From Ignavibacteriales bacterium (lineage in GTDB: Bacteria; Bacteroidota; Ignavibacteria; Ignavibacteriales; Ignavibacteriaceae): a stretch of 64,000 nt of DNA. The stretch is from assembly GCA_016707285.1 (NCBI GenBank), contig JADJIA010000005.1, positions 434,001-498,000 of the forward strand. The letters are read 5' to 3'. The notes under the pieces were generated by a model that saw nothing but the letters and a program-made list of their open reading frames with translations, searched no databases and was not told where the DNA came from. Both the position numbers and the translations under genes were made by a program. Shown here one piece after another: positions 7,405-15,993 of this stretch; within the stretch, counting starts at the first letter, position 1, and each line of letters begins with the position of its first letter.

Positions 7405-8415
7405 ATGCTAAACAAAATAAGCGAGACCAAAAGACAATTTTTTGCCGCTGCAGAAGGTATCAAAAATTCAAAAGAGCTTGAAGACTTAAGAATTGCTCAT
7501 TTGGGCAGAAATGGCACTGTTGCCACTCTATTTGAAGAATTTAAAACTGTTACACCGGAAGAAAAGCGCGTTCTTGGCAAAGAACTGAACCTTTTAAGAC
7601 AGGAACTTCAAGCGAAGTTTGATGAACTAAAAGAGGTGATTGAATCATCGGAAAAGTTGTCCGCTCCCAAAATTGATATTTCGCTTCCTGGCAGAGTTCC
7701 AAATAAAGGAACAGGTCATATTGTAGCGGAGACAATGAATGAGATTATCACGATTTTCAAAAAGATTGGTTTTTCGGTTGTTACCGGTCCGGAAATTGAA
7801 TCAGACAAAAATAATTTTGAAGCATTAAATTTTCCGGCTGATCACCCTGCGCGAGATATGCAGGATACATTTTTTATTAACAAAGATTTTGTTTTAAGAA
7901 CTCATACCACTCCTGTCCAGATAAGAATTATGCAGACGCAGGAACCTCCGGTAAGAGCTATAATGCCCGGACGGGTTTACAGAAATGAAGCAATAAACGC
8001 AAGAAGTTATTGCATGTTTCATCAGGTGGATGGGATCTATGTAGATGAAAAAGTAACATTTGCCGAATTAAAGGGGACTCTTGTACATTTTGCTAAAGAA
8101 TATTACGGAAGCAGTGTACAATATAAATTCAGACCAAGCTTTTTCCCTTTCACTGAACCAAGTGCGGAAATGGACATTACTTGTTTTATTTGTGGTGGAA
8201 AAGGTTGCCGGGTCTGTAAACAGAGTGGCTGGCTTGAAATATTGGGCTGTGGGATGGTAGATCCAAATGTGCTAAAATATGTCGGGTACGATCCCGAAAA
8301 AGTAACAGGATATGCTTTCGGTATGGGAATCGAGAGGATATCGATGTTAAAACATGATATAAACGACATTCGTCTTCTCTATGAAAACGATGTCCGTTTC
8401 CTCAAACAATTTTAA
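7405..8415 (+). CDS. pheS: phenylalanine-tRNA ligase alpha subunit
   Basis: PheS supplies the catalytic class II core of the (alpha-beta)2 enzyme that charges tRNA-Phe. After a coiled-coil N-terminal arm (about residues 1-85), the product has GFSVVTGPEIE, HPARDMQDTFF, LRTHTTPVQIR (motif 2 area), HQVDGIYVDE, FRPSFFPFTEPSAE and, near the C-terminus, GFGMGIERI-like AFGMGIERISML (motif 3). The region FICGGKGCRVCKQSGW holds four cysteines, a zinc-ribbon-like insert seen in many PheS. The length of 336 residues is normal. pheT follows after 12 bases. Confidence 0.97.
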   Translation: MLNKISETKRQFFAAAEGIKNSKELEDLRIAHLGRNGTVATLFEEFKTVTPEEKRVLGKELNLLRQELQAKFDELKEVIESSEKLSAPKIDISLPGRVPNKGTGHIVAETMNEIITIFKKIGFSVVTGPEIESDKNNFEALNFPADHPARDMQDTFFINKDFVLRTHTTPVQIRIMQTQEPPVRAIMPGRVYRNEAINARSYCMFHQVDGIYVDEKVTFAELKGTLVHFAKEYYGSSVQYKFRPSFFPFTEPSAEMDITCFICGGKGCRVCKQSGWLEILGCGMVDPNVLKYVGYDPEKVTGYAFGMGIERISMLKHDINDIRLLYENDVRFLKQF

Positions 8416-8427
8416 GATGGTGAAAAA

Positions 8428-10833
8428 GTGAAGATAGTATTAAGTTGGATTAAAGAGTTTGTAGATATCGAAGACATCAGCGTTGAGAAGATAGCCCACG
8501 AACTTACCATGGCAGGTCTTGAAGTTGAAAGCATAACAAATTACGGTGAAATGTTTGATAAGTTCATAACCGCAGAAGTAATTGAAAAAATAAAACATCC
8601 AAACGCTGACAAACTATCGGTTTGTAAAGTAAATACCGGTTCTGAAGTGCTTCAGATAGTATGTGGTGCTCCAAATGTTGCTGCGGGACAAATTATACCT
8701 CTCGCTACCGAAGGTGCAAGGATTCCGAATGCCGATTTTGTTATTAAAACCACCAAATTGAGGGGTGAATTATCGCAGGGAATGATCTGTTCTGAATCAG
8801 AACTGGGTCTTTCAAACGATCACTCAGGAATCATGGTGTTGTCCCCCGAAACAAAAATCGGGATTCCTTTAGCAGAAGCTTTAGGGCAAAATGATGTGGT
8901 ATTCGAGATCGGAATCACTCCAAACCGACCCGATGCTTTAAGTCACCAGGGAGTTTCCAGAGATTTGGCTGCGATCTTTAATCGTCCAATGAAAACAAAA
9001 AATCTCTCTCCCGAGCGAATTGCTAAAAGAATTGAAGAAGTTGCGAAAATTGCAATAGAAGACAAAGTGAATTGTCCAAGATACTCAGCAGTTGTTGTAA
9101 CGGATTGTAAAGTTGGTGATTCTCCTGACTGGATGAAAAATCGTTTGAGAATGGCAGGCATGAGATCGATAAACAATATTGTTGATATCACCAATTATGT
9201 AATGCTTGAAACAGGACAACCATTACATGCTTTTGATCTTAACAATTTAGCCAAAAGCTCAATTATCGTGAAAAAAGCTAATGACGGAACGAAGTTTAAA
9301 ACTCTCGACTCAGTTGAAAGAAATCTCTCGGGCTCGATGCTCATGATTTGTGATGGCGAAAAAGAAGTGGCAATTGCAGGAATCATGGGTGGCGAAAATT
9401 CCGAAGTTAGCTCTACAACCACAAATATTTTAATTGAGAGCGCTTATTTTGATCCGGGTTGTGTCAGACGATCTGCAAGGGCATTAGGCCTTTCAACAGA
9501 GGCGTCTTACAGATTTGAAAGAGGTACCGATTTTGAAGGTACAATGTATGCCGCATTGCTTGCAGCTGATTTAATGCAAAAATATGCAAATGGAAAAATA
9601 TTGTCGGGCGAACTTGATATCCGGGCAGAATCGCTCACTAAAAAAGAAGTTACGCTTAGATTTAATCAGATTGAAAGAATTTTAGGGTACTCAGTCCCAC
9701 AGGATAAAGTTGTGTCGATTTTAAGAAATTTACAACTTGGAGTGAAAGAAGTCACCGATAAAATTGTAGTAATGACAATCCCCGGATTCCGCCCCGATAT
9801 TGAGAGGGAGATAGACATAGTTGAGGAAGTTGCCAGAATTCATGGATATGACAACATTCCAACTGTTCACAGAGTAAGTTCTCCACTTGTTTCAGCCGTT
9901 GATGACCTCGAAATGGTTAACAGTATGAGAAGGGTATTGATTGGGATGGGATTCAACGAAATTATGAACAATTCGTTGCAACCTGCTGAAATAACGGCAG
10001 TTACAGGTGTTCCTGTACCCGTTATGAATCCGCTCAATGCTGAAATGTCGGTTATGCGAAGTTCATTGATTCAGGGTGGATTGGCAACTGTGAAAAACAA
10101 TCTGAATGCAGGTGAGAAAGATATGCGTCTATTTGAATATGGTGACATATTCATCAAAAAAGGGGAGGCGATCAATTCATTTGAAGATTTTGAAGAAGTA
10201 ACTGTAGTAACGATGTTAATCACAGGAAAAGCTGCAACTAAAACATGGAATGAAGAAGAGAGAGATTATGATTTCTACGACCTGAAAGGTTATCTTAAAT
10301 CATTACTCGAATCCTATCTTGTAACTGCCAATTTAGGACATGTTTACAAGACAGAATCCGACCCTGTTTTTGAGTATTCAATAGAGGTTTTTTCGGGTGA
10401 AAACAAAATTGGTGTGATCGGGAAGATAAATGATTCATTTTCTTCATTATTTGATATTGAACAGGCTGTGTTTTGTGCAGAATTATTTGTAAATTGCATT
10501 GAACGAAAAAAAGATAAGTTGAAGAAGTATAATCCACTTCTAAAATATCCTAAAATTGTTCGTGATTTTGCATTCATTTTTGATTCAGAGGTCAGATTTG
10601 ATGTAATATCGGATTTTATCCGTAAAAATTCCTCACCACTTCTTAAGAAAATATCGCTTTTTGATCTCTATGAGAATGAAAAAGCTATTGGAGCAGGAAA
10701 AAGAAGTCTGGCATTCACTCTTGAGTTCTATGATCTGAACAGAACTCTTACAGAAGATGAAGTTGAAAAGGAATTTTCGGCGATAATTCAAAAAATAACA
10801 AAAAAATTCGACGCAGTTTTACGAGGAAACTGA
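8428..10833 (+). CDS. pheT: phenylalanine-tRNA ligase beta subunit
   Basis: This 801-residue product has the usual PheT architecture. It has an N-terminal tRNA-binding OB domain (about residues 40-155, ITAEVIEKIKHPNADKL), a B3/B4 editing region with RYSAVVVTDCKVG and NNIVDITNYVMLETGQPLHAFD, and a B5 domain followed by the inactive synthetase fold. A C-terminal anticodon-binding FDX-ACB domain contains PKIVRDFAFIFD. The start is GTG at 8428, just before the conserved KIVLSWIKEFVD. It is co-transcribed with pheS and followed without a gap by a coiled-coil gene. Confidence 0.97.
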   Translation: MKIVLSWIKEFVDIEDISVEKIAHELTMAGLEVESITNYGEMFDKFITAEVIEKIKHPNADKLSVCKVNTGSEVLQIVCGAPNVAAGQIIPLATEGARIPNADFVIKTTKLRGELSQGMICSESELGLSNDHSGIMVLSPETKIGIPLAEALGQNDVVFEIGITPNRPDALSHQGVSRDLAAIFNRPMKTKNLSPERIAKRIEEVAKIAIEDKVNCPRYSAVVVTDCKVGDSPDWMKNRLRMAGMRSINNIVDITNYVMLETGQPLHAFDLNNLAKSSIIVKKANDGTKFKTLDSVERNLSGSMLMICDGEKEVAIAGIMGGENSEVSSTTTNILIESAYFDPGCVRRSARALGLSTEASYRFERGTDFEGTMYAALLAADLMQKYANGKILSGELDIRAESLTKKEVTLRFNQIERILGYSVPQDKVVSILRNLQLGVKEVTDKIVVMTIPGFRPDIEREIDIVEEVARIHGYDNIPTVHRVSSPLVSAVDDLEMVNSMRRVLIGMGFNEIMNNSLQPAEITAVTGVPVPVMNPLNAEMSVMRSSLIQGGLATVKNNLNAGEKDMRLFEYGDIFIKKGEAINSFEDFEEVTVVTMLITGKAATKTWNEEERDYDFYDLKGYLKSLLESYLVTANLGHVYKTESDPVFEYSIEVFSGENKIGVIGKINDSFSSLFDIEQAVFCAELFVNCIERKKDKLKKYNPLLKYPKIVRDFAFIFDSEVRFDVISDFIRKNSSPLLKKISLFDLYENEKAIGAGKRSLAFTLEFYDLNRTLTEDEVEKEFSAIIQKITKKFDAVLRGN

Positions 10834-11157
10834 TTGAGTGATCTAACAAAAATAGAGATATTACTAAGCGACCTTGAAATTCTTGAATCGCTGACAAAAA
10901 ATTTGATAGCCGACCATCACAGGGCAGTTGAGGAAAAGACTGCACTTGAATCGAGGCTGACAAAAATTCTGGAAGAAAACAAGAATCTGCGTAAACGGGT
11001 AGGTGAACTCGAGAGGGATTACGATTCCCTCAAGACGGGCACCTATGCAGCCAATCTTTCCTTGTTCGATCAGATGAGCGACCATGAGAAGGATATTTTG
11101 GTACACAAGATCAATGATCTGATACTTAAAATTAATAAGCATCTCATCAAACTATAG
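10834..11157 (+). CDS. small coiled-coil protein next to zapA
   Basis: The 107-residue protein is almost wholly helical with heptad spacing (for example ALESRLTKILEENKNLRKRV), without signal peptide or membrane segment. Its TTG start at 10834 directly follows the pheT stop, giving translational coupling; zapA follows 22 bases after its stop. A short acidic coiled-coil protein next to zapA suggests a cell-division role comparable to ZapB, but this is inference from position and shape only. No family was recognised by sequence. Confidence 0.75.
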   Translation: MSDLTKIEILLSDLEILESLTKNLIADHHRAVEEKTALESRLTKILEENKNLRKRVGELERDYDSLKTGTYAANLSLFDQMSDHEKDILVHKINDLILKINKHLIKL

Positions 11158-11179
11158 ATATTTACCGGCGGACCAAAAG

Positions 11180-11476
11180 ATGAGCGAGAAAAAGAAGCTA
11201 AAGATTAAAATATTTGATAAAGAATACTCTCTATTAGTTGATAACGAAGATTTAGCAAAAGAATTGGCGAAATATGTTGATCAGATAATGGAAGAAACAC
11301 AGCAGGAACTGCCCAATCAGCCCATGCAAACGATAGCAGTGATTGCAGCTTTAAATATAGCATACGACTACTTTTTAGAGAGAGACCGAAACAAAGAATT
11401 CGCATCAAAAGCTTCTGATAAGATAAAAGGAATAAAACTCCTCCTCGAATCCCGCACTCAAGACAGTCCGTCTTAG
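11180..11476 (+). CDS. zapA: cell division protein ZapA
   Basis: The 98-residue protein matches ZapA. It has an N-terminal beta hairpin (LKIKIFDKEYSLLVDNEDLAK), a helix (YVDQIMEETQ), TIAVIAALNIAYDYF and a C-terminal coiled coil. ZapA binds FtsZ in the cytoplasm and bundles its protofilaments. The context fits: zapA is often followed by the 6S RNA gene in bacteria, and a 6S-like RNA lies directly downstream here. The start is ATG at 11180. Confidence 0.9.
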   Translation: MSEKKKLKIKIFDKEYSLLVDNEDLAKELAKYVDQIMEETQQELPNQPMQTIAVIAALNIAYDYFLERDRNKEFASKASDKIKGIKLLLESRTQDSPS

Positions 11477-11482
11477 ATTTTT

Positions 11483-11690
11483 ACCGTCCGGTCGGTTGAT
11501 GACACATATATAAAGAACCATATGTAAAATCATGGGACTCAGACTCCAAAGGCGTATTGCAGGCCTCAACCCGGGCAACCGGGACCACATTTAATGTGGC
11601 GGTGGAAGCAAAAAGCTCAGGGTTGAAACCCAAATGTGTCTTAAAAGGGTTCTTTCCTTGACTGACATTGCCGGCCCGGACGGGTTTATT
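11483..11690 (+). ncRNA. ssrS: 6S RNA (SsrS)
   Basis: The 231-base gap between zapA and rny folds into one long interrupted hairpin of about 205 nt. The ends ACCGTCCGG (11483-11491) pair with CCGGACGGGT (11676-11685) with one bulge. GACACA (11501-11506) can pair with TGTGTC (11635-11640), and TCAACCC (11566-11572) pairs with GGGTTGA (11620-11626). A small hairpin CCACAT-TTA-ATGTGG lies at 11585-11599 and resembles the CCACAAGAATGTGG element of E. coli 6S RNA. T-rich DNA follows the 3' end. 6S RNA mimics an open promoter and sequesters housekeeping RNA polymerase. The zapA-ssrS linkage is also seen in E. coli. An alternative pairing, AAGAACC (11513-11519) with GGTTCTT (11649-11655), conflicts with one stem, so exact pairings are uncertain. 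Confidence 0.78.
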
Positions 11691-11707
11691 TTTAAACGGA
11701 GATACAA

Positions 11708-13342
11708 ATGACAGATGATCTGGTAGTGATAATACCAATGCTGCTGGCAGCAGTTTCCCTCTTTTTCTATCTTGGATGGTATATAAACAACCGTTTTGGG
11801 AAAAAGAGTATATCTGCCGCAGAAGAAAAAGGCAAAGAGATCATCTCCACAGCTGATGAAAAGGCAAAAACCATCATCACAAATGCTGAAGAGAGGGTTG
11901 TACACTTACTCAAGGACGCCGAAAAAGAAGCCAATAATCTAAAACGCGAAAAATTGCTTGAAGTTAAAGACGAGTGGTACAAGAAAAAAGTTGAATTTGA
12001 CAACGATTTCAACTCAAAGAGACAAAATCTTCAAAATATGGAGAAGCAACTCGGCAAGCGTGAAGATGAAATTGACAGGAAAATTGAAACTGTAAGAGTT
12101 CGTGACAATGAATTCCGGAGACTTGAACAGTCGATCAGTGACAAACAAAAAACCATCCGTGATAAGGAAGAAGAGCTTGTTTTGCTTGAAAAAGAGCAGA
12201 ACCAGCGTCTTGAAAAGATTGCAAGTCTCACAGCAGACGAAGCCAAAACCATGCTTATGGAGAATATGGTTCAGGATGCTCAGATGGAGGCTACAAAGTT
12301 GATTAAAGACATCTACGAAAAAGCCAAATCTGAAGCTAAAAAAGAAGCTCAAAAAGTTGTGGTTCAGGCAATTCAGAGAACCGCTGCCGATTATGCAGTA
12401 GAGACCACTGTATCAGTATTAAACATTCAAAGTGACGAAATTAAAGGCAGGATAATCGGCAAAGAAGGTCGAAATATCAGAGCCTTTGAGGCAGCTACAG
12501 GTGTTGATGTAATTGTGGACGATACCCCCGAAGCTGTAATATTGTCATCCTTTGATCCATTTCGCAGGGAAGTAGCAAGAGTTTCACTTGAACGACTTAT
12601 TGCTGATGGAAGAATACAACCTGCAAGAATTGAAGAAGTTGTTGAAAAAGTAAGGATCGAGCTCGAAGAAGAAATTTATAAGATCGGTGAAAACACAGTT
12701 CTCCAACTTGGATTGCACGGAATGCACAACGAATTGGTAAAACTGATCGGTCGGATGAAATATCGTTCTTCATACGGGCAAAACATCCTGGAACACAGTG
12801 TAGAAGTGGCATATCTGACAGGCATCATGGCTTCAGAATTAGGACTTGATGCAATGCTTGCAAAACGATCGGGATTGCTTCACGATATTGGTAAGGTGAT
12901 GGACAAAGAGATCGAGGGGCCACACGCTTTGATCGGTTATGAACTTACCAAAAAATATAAAGAGAATGCAATTGTTTGTAATGCAGTTGGTGCCCACCAC
13001 GATGATATCGAAATGGAACACCCGATTGCAGCATTGGTTCAGGCGGCAGATTCTATTTCGGGTGCTCGACCGGGCGCACGAAGAGAACCTATCGAAGGAT
13101 ATGCAAAAAGACTTGAAACTCTCGAAACGATTGCCAAATCTTTTGAGGGAGTGGCCAAAACTTACGCAATCCAGGCGGGCAGAGAAGTTAGAGTTGTTGT
13201 TGAGCATGAAAGAATTGATGACATATATGCAGATAAACTTGCTTTCGACATCGCACATAAAATCGAATCTGACATGGAATATCCCGGTCAGATAAAAGTG
13301 ACTGTGATTCGGGAAGTCAGAAAATTTGCAATCGCAAAATAG
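11708..13342 (+). CDS. rny: ribonuclease Y
   Basis: RNase Y is a membrane-anchored endoribonuclease that starts mRNA decay. The 544-residue product has an N-terminal transmembrane helix (about residues 5-25) and a long coiled coil (about 35-205). A KH domain follows (GRIIGKEGRNIRAFEAATGV), then an HD domain with HSVEVAYLTG, the HD pair in LLHDIGKVMDKE, and AHHDD. Order and length are normal for the family. The ATG at 11708 lies 23 bases after the 6S RNA stem. coaE overlaps the last 17 bases. Confidence 0.97.
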   Translation: MTDDLVVIIPMLLAAVSLFFYLGWYINNRFGKKSISAAEEKGKEIISTADEKAKTIITNAEERVVHLLKDAEKEANNLKREKLLEVKDEWYKKKVEFDNDFNSKRQNLQNMEKQLGKREDEIDRKIETVRVRDNEFRRLEQSISDKQKTIRDKEEELVLLEKEQNQRLEKIASLTADEAKTMLMENMVQDAQMEATKLIKDIYEKAKSEAKKEAQKVVVQAIQRTAADYAVETTVSVLNIQSDEIKGRIIGKEGRNIRAFEAATGVDVIVDDTPEAVILSSFDPFRREVARVSLERLIADGRIQPARIEEVVEKVRIELEEEIYKIGENTVLQLGLHGMHNELVKLIGRMKYRSSYGQNILEHSVEVAYLTGIMASELGLDAMLAKRSGLLHDIGKVMDKEIEGPHALIGYELTKKYKENAIVCNAVGAHHDDIEMEHPIAALVQAADSISGARPGARREPIEGYAKRLETLETIAKSFEGVAKTYAIQAGREVRVVVEHERIDDIYADKLAFDIAHKIESDMEYPGQIKVTVIREVRKFAIAK

Positions 13343-13970
13343 AAAACTTAAAATTGGAATTACCGGAGGGCTGGGCTCCGGTAAGACCTCTGCCTCCCGG
13401 TTTTTTATTAAACTGGGCTATCCTGTATTTTTTGCCGATGAAATAGCCAAGTCCATGATGGTTAATGATCCCTCACTTGTTGCAAAAATTACCCAGGAAT
13501 TTGGCAGTGAGTCCTATAAAGAGGGAACCCTTAACACTGTGTTTCTTGGACAAAAAGTTTTTTCTTCTCCCGGACTTGTAGAAAAATTGAATTCGATAGT
13601 TCATCCCGCCGTAGTTAAGAACTCCACCCGAATAATGGCAGAAGCCCTTCAATCATCGGATATTGTTTTTTATGAAGCAGCTCTATTGATGGAAGCCGGT
13701 ATGATGGAGAGATTTGACTATATCCTTTTAATTACTGCAGACGAGGAAATCAGAGTGGAAAGGGGGATCAAACGAGGCGGAATTTCAGGTGATGAAATCA
13801 GACGCCGAATAAAATCCCAATTAAGTGAACAGGAGAAAATCACCAGGTCACACTTTGTGATCAAGAATAATTCTTCACTTGACGACCTGCATACAAAGCT
13901 GATTCAATTCCTTACTCTTCTCAAATCGATAGAAAAAATAAATATTTCTGAATTTCCATTCTTTATTTGA
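13326..13970 (+). CDS. coaE: dephospho-CoA kinase
   Basis: CoaE phosphorylates dephospho-CoA at the 3'-hydroxyl, the last step of CoA synthesis. The product has the P-loop GITGGLGSGKTSA near the N-terminus, then FADEIAKSMM, NSIVHPAV and YEAALLMEAGM, which fit the CoaE substrate and lid regions. Its 214 residues are typical. The TTG start at 13326 overlaps the rny 3' end; no ATG lies before the P-loop, and GGGAAG lies 10 bases upstream. Confidence 0.92.
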   Translation: MQSQNRKLKIGITGGLGSGKTSASRFFIKLGYPVFFADEIAKSMMVNDPSLVAKITQEFGSESYKEGTLNTVFLGQKVFSSPGLVEKLNSIVHPAVVKNSTRIMAEALQSSDIVFYEAALLMEAGMMERFDYILLITADEEIRVERGIKRGGISGDEIRRRIKSQLSEQEKITRSHFVIKNNSSLDDLHTKLIQFLTLLKSIEKINISEFPFFI

Positions 13971-13984
13971 TAAATCTTCAACAA

Positions 13985-13992
13985 TATTTTTG
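13985..13992 (+). promoter_or_regulatory. -7 promoter element ahead of proline dehydrogenase
   Basis: TATTTTTG is an exact TAnnTTTG match 53 bases before the GTG start at 14046. The nearest upstream TTTG (13966-13969) is only 15 bases away, so the -33 element is poor. Confidence 0.4.
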
Positions 13993-14045
13993 TTTAGTTA
14001 TAATAGTCTTCATAATTTAGTATGTTAAATTAGGAGAATTTTATT

Positions 14046-14948
14046 GTGTTGTTGATAAATAAAATAATCGTTTCTGTAGTAAAACTCATGCCTCCCGGGC
14101 TGGTTTTTTTCTTCGCTAAAAAATATATAGCAGGTGAATATCTTCAGGATGCACTTGATCTTGTCAAGAGTCTCAACAAAAAAGGGATTTTAGCCACCAT
14201 CGACGTGTTGGGTGAATCAATCACCACAAAAGAAGAAGTGATTCGTGCCAAGAAGGAGTGCCTTACCGTTCTTGATGCCATTAAAGAAAACAAACTTGGT
14301 GCCAACCTTTCAATCAAACCAACTTCATTGGGATTAAACATTGATCCTCAATTTGCATACGAACAGATCAAAGAACTTGTAGTTAAGGCAAAAGAGTATA
14401 ACAATTTTGTTAGAATGGATATGGAGGATTCTTCCTGCACCACAACCACAATCGATGTATTTAAAAGGCTTCGCAGCGAGTTCGATAATGTCGGGATTGT
14501 ATTACAATCCTATCTTAAGAGAACTTGTGATGATATAACCGAGCTGAATGCAATTGGTGCAAATTACAGATTGTGTAAAGGAATTTATGTAGAACCGGCC
14601 GAAATAGCCTTTAAGGACAAACAGGCAGTTCGGGACAACTACATGAAGGGCCTTGAAATTATCTTCAAAGATGGTAATTATGTAGGTGTTGCCACGCATG
14701 ACGATTATCTTGTAAATGGAGCCATAAAACTTAAAGATGAACTCAAAGTTCCCAATGAAAAAATGGAATTCCAGATGCTTCTTGGTGTGAAAGAAGATTT
14801 ACGCGAATCACTCGTTAAAAAAGGATATAAAGTTAGAATATATGTGCCATTTGGTAAAGACTGGTATAAATATTCAATTAGAAGACTTCAGGAGAATCCA
14901 AATGTTGCCGGTCAGATGTTTACCAACCTTTTTAAGTTTGGCAGATGA
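14046..14948 (+). CDS. proline dehydrogenase (FAD)
   Basis: The enzyme oxidises L-proline to pyrroline-5-carboxylate and passes electrons to the quinone pool. The 300-residue product is a stand-alone PutA/PRODH barrel. It has NLSIKPTSLGL, VRMDMEDSS, RLCKGIYVEP (counterpart of RLVKGAYWD), VATHDDYL, EFQMLLGV and the C-terminal RIYVPFGKDWYKYSIRRLQEN, where the paired Arg of helix 8 bind the proline carboxylate. The GTG start at 14046 has AGGAGA eight bases upstream. The stop codon overlaps the tsaD start (ATGA). The pyrroline-5-carboxylate dehydrogenase partner is not adjacent. Confidence 0.92.
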   Translation: MLLINKIIVSVVKLMPPGLVFFFAKKYIAGEYLQDALDLVKSLNKKGILATIDVLGESITTKEEVIRAKKECLTVLDAIKENKLGANLSIKPTSLGLNIDPQFAYEQIKELVVKAKEYNNFVRMDMEDSSCTTTTIDVFKRLRSEFDNVGIVLQSYLKRTCDDITELNAIGANYRLCKGIYVEPAEIAFKDKQAVRDNYMKGLEIIFKDGNYVGVATHDDYLVNGAIKLKDELKVPNEKMEFQMLLGVKEDLRESLVKKGYKVRIYVPFGKDWYKYSIRRLQENPNVAGQMFTNLFKFGR

Positions 14949-15955
14949 CCATATTAGGAATTGAAACATCCTGTGACGAAACTTCAGTTGCAATATTGGA
15001 AGGCGATGAGGTCAGAATAAATCTGATCTCATCGCAACATTTTCATACATTGTATGGAGGTGTGGTTCCGGAACTTTCAAGTAGAGCCCATCTCGAACAG
15101 ATTGTACCACTAACCAGAGAAGCCTTAAGCAAAACAAACAAAACTATCGATGAGATAGACGCAATTGCAGCCACAGCCGGTCCCGGTTTGATTGGGGCAT
15201 TACTTGTTGGTTTCACATTTGCGAAACACCTCGCTTATTCCAAAAAGATACCATTTATACCTGTCAATCACATCGAGGGACATATGTTTTCCGGTTTTTT
15301 GATGGATAAAAAACCGGAGTTTCCACTCCTGGTGCTCACTGTCTCGGGTGGACATACTTTATTGACACTTGCTGAATCTTTTACGAAAATAAAATTTTTA
15401 GGCACCACAATTGATGATGCTGCCGGTGAAGCTTTTGATAAAGTTGCAAAAATGACAGGTCTGGGTTACCCGGGTGGTCCTAAAATTCAGAATGCAGCTT
15501 CTAAAGCGATCAGAAAAGATGTAGTATTCCCGATTGCAAATTTAAAGCAGGACTATCATTTCTCATTTTCCGGACTAAAAACTTCTGTCCTGCGTTATGT
15601 TCAAAAGAATTTTAATGGAGAGATCATTCCGGAGGTGGAAATAAATGAAATTGCTTATGGATTTCAGGATGCGGTTGTCAGAGCTCTCATTAAAAATGTG
15701 GAGAAGGCGATTAAAAATTATAAACCTGCGAGCATTAGTCTGAATGGGGGAGTAGCTGCCAATTCAGTTATAAGACAAGCGGTGGTTGATATTGGAAATC
15801 GTTTTAACATCCCTGTTGTGATCCCCTCATTTGAATACTGTGGCGACAATGCCGCTATGATAGCCTTTAGAGGAGCATCTCTTATCGAAGCAGGTGAAAA
15901 ATTTTCTATTGAATCCGAACCATTTCCCTCATTTTCCTCAAAGTATCTTTATTAA
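14945..15955 (+). CDS. tsaD: tRNA N6-adenosine threonylcarbamoyltransferase TsaD
   Basis: TsaD transfers threonylcarbamoyl to A37 of ANN-decoding tRNAs, working with TsaB and TsaE (both encoded at 62-63 kb here). The product has the ASKHA start ILGIETSCDETSVA, the metal-binding NHIEGHMFSGF (HxxxH), LVLTVSGGHT, AGEAFDKVAKM, GGVAANSVIR and EYCGDNAAMIA. Its 336 residues are normal. It overlaps the proline dehydrogenase stop by four bases. Confidence 0.97.
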   Translation: MTILGIETSCDETSVAILEGDEVRINLISSQHFHTLYGGVVPELSSRAHLEQIVPLTREALSKTNKTIDEIDAIAATAGPGLIGALLVGFTFAKHLAYSKKIPFIPVNHIEGHMFSGFLMDKKPEFPLLVLTVSGGHTLLTLAESFTKIKFLGTTIDDAAGEAFDKVAKMTGLGYPGGPKIQNAASKAIRKDVVFPIANLKQDYHFSFSGLKTSVLRYVQKNFNGEIIPEVEINEIAYGFQDAVVRALIKNVEKAIKNYKPASISLNGGVAANSVIRQAVVDIGNRFNIPVVIPSFEYCGDNAAMIAFRGASLIEAGEKFSIESEPFPSFSSKYLY

Positions 15956-15993
15956 TACCCCTTCAAGATTATTATCCATTATTAACTTGCACG

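Noticed and set aside
11591..11905. Minus-strand open frame of 104 codons over the 6S RNA and rny start
   Set aside because: It is antisense to a structured RNA and a well-supported gene, with no recognisable protein features.
12839..13258. Minus-strand open frame of 139 codons inside rny
   Set aside because: This is a shadow of the conserved RNase Y HD domain; the product is Cys/Asn/Phe-rich with no family.
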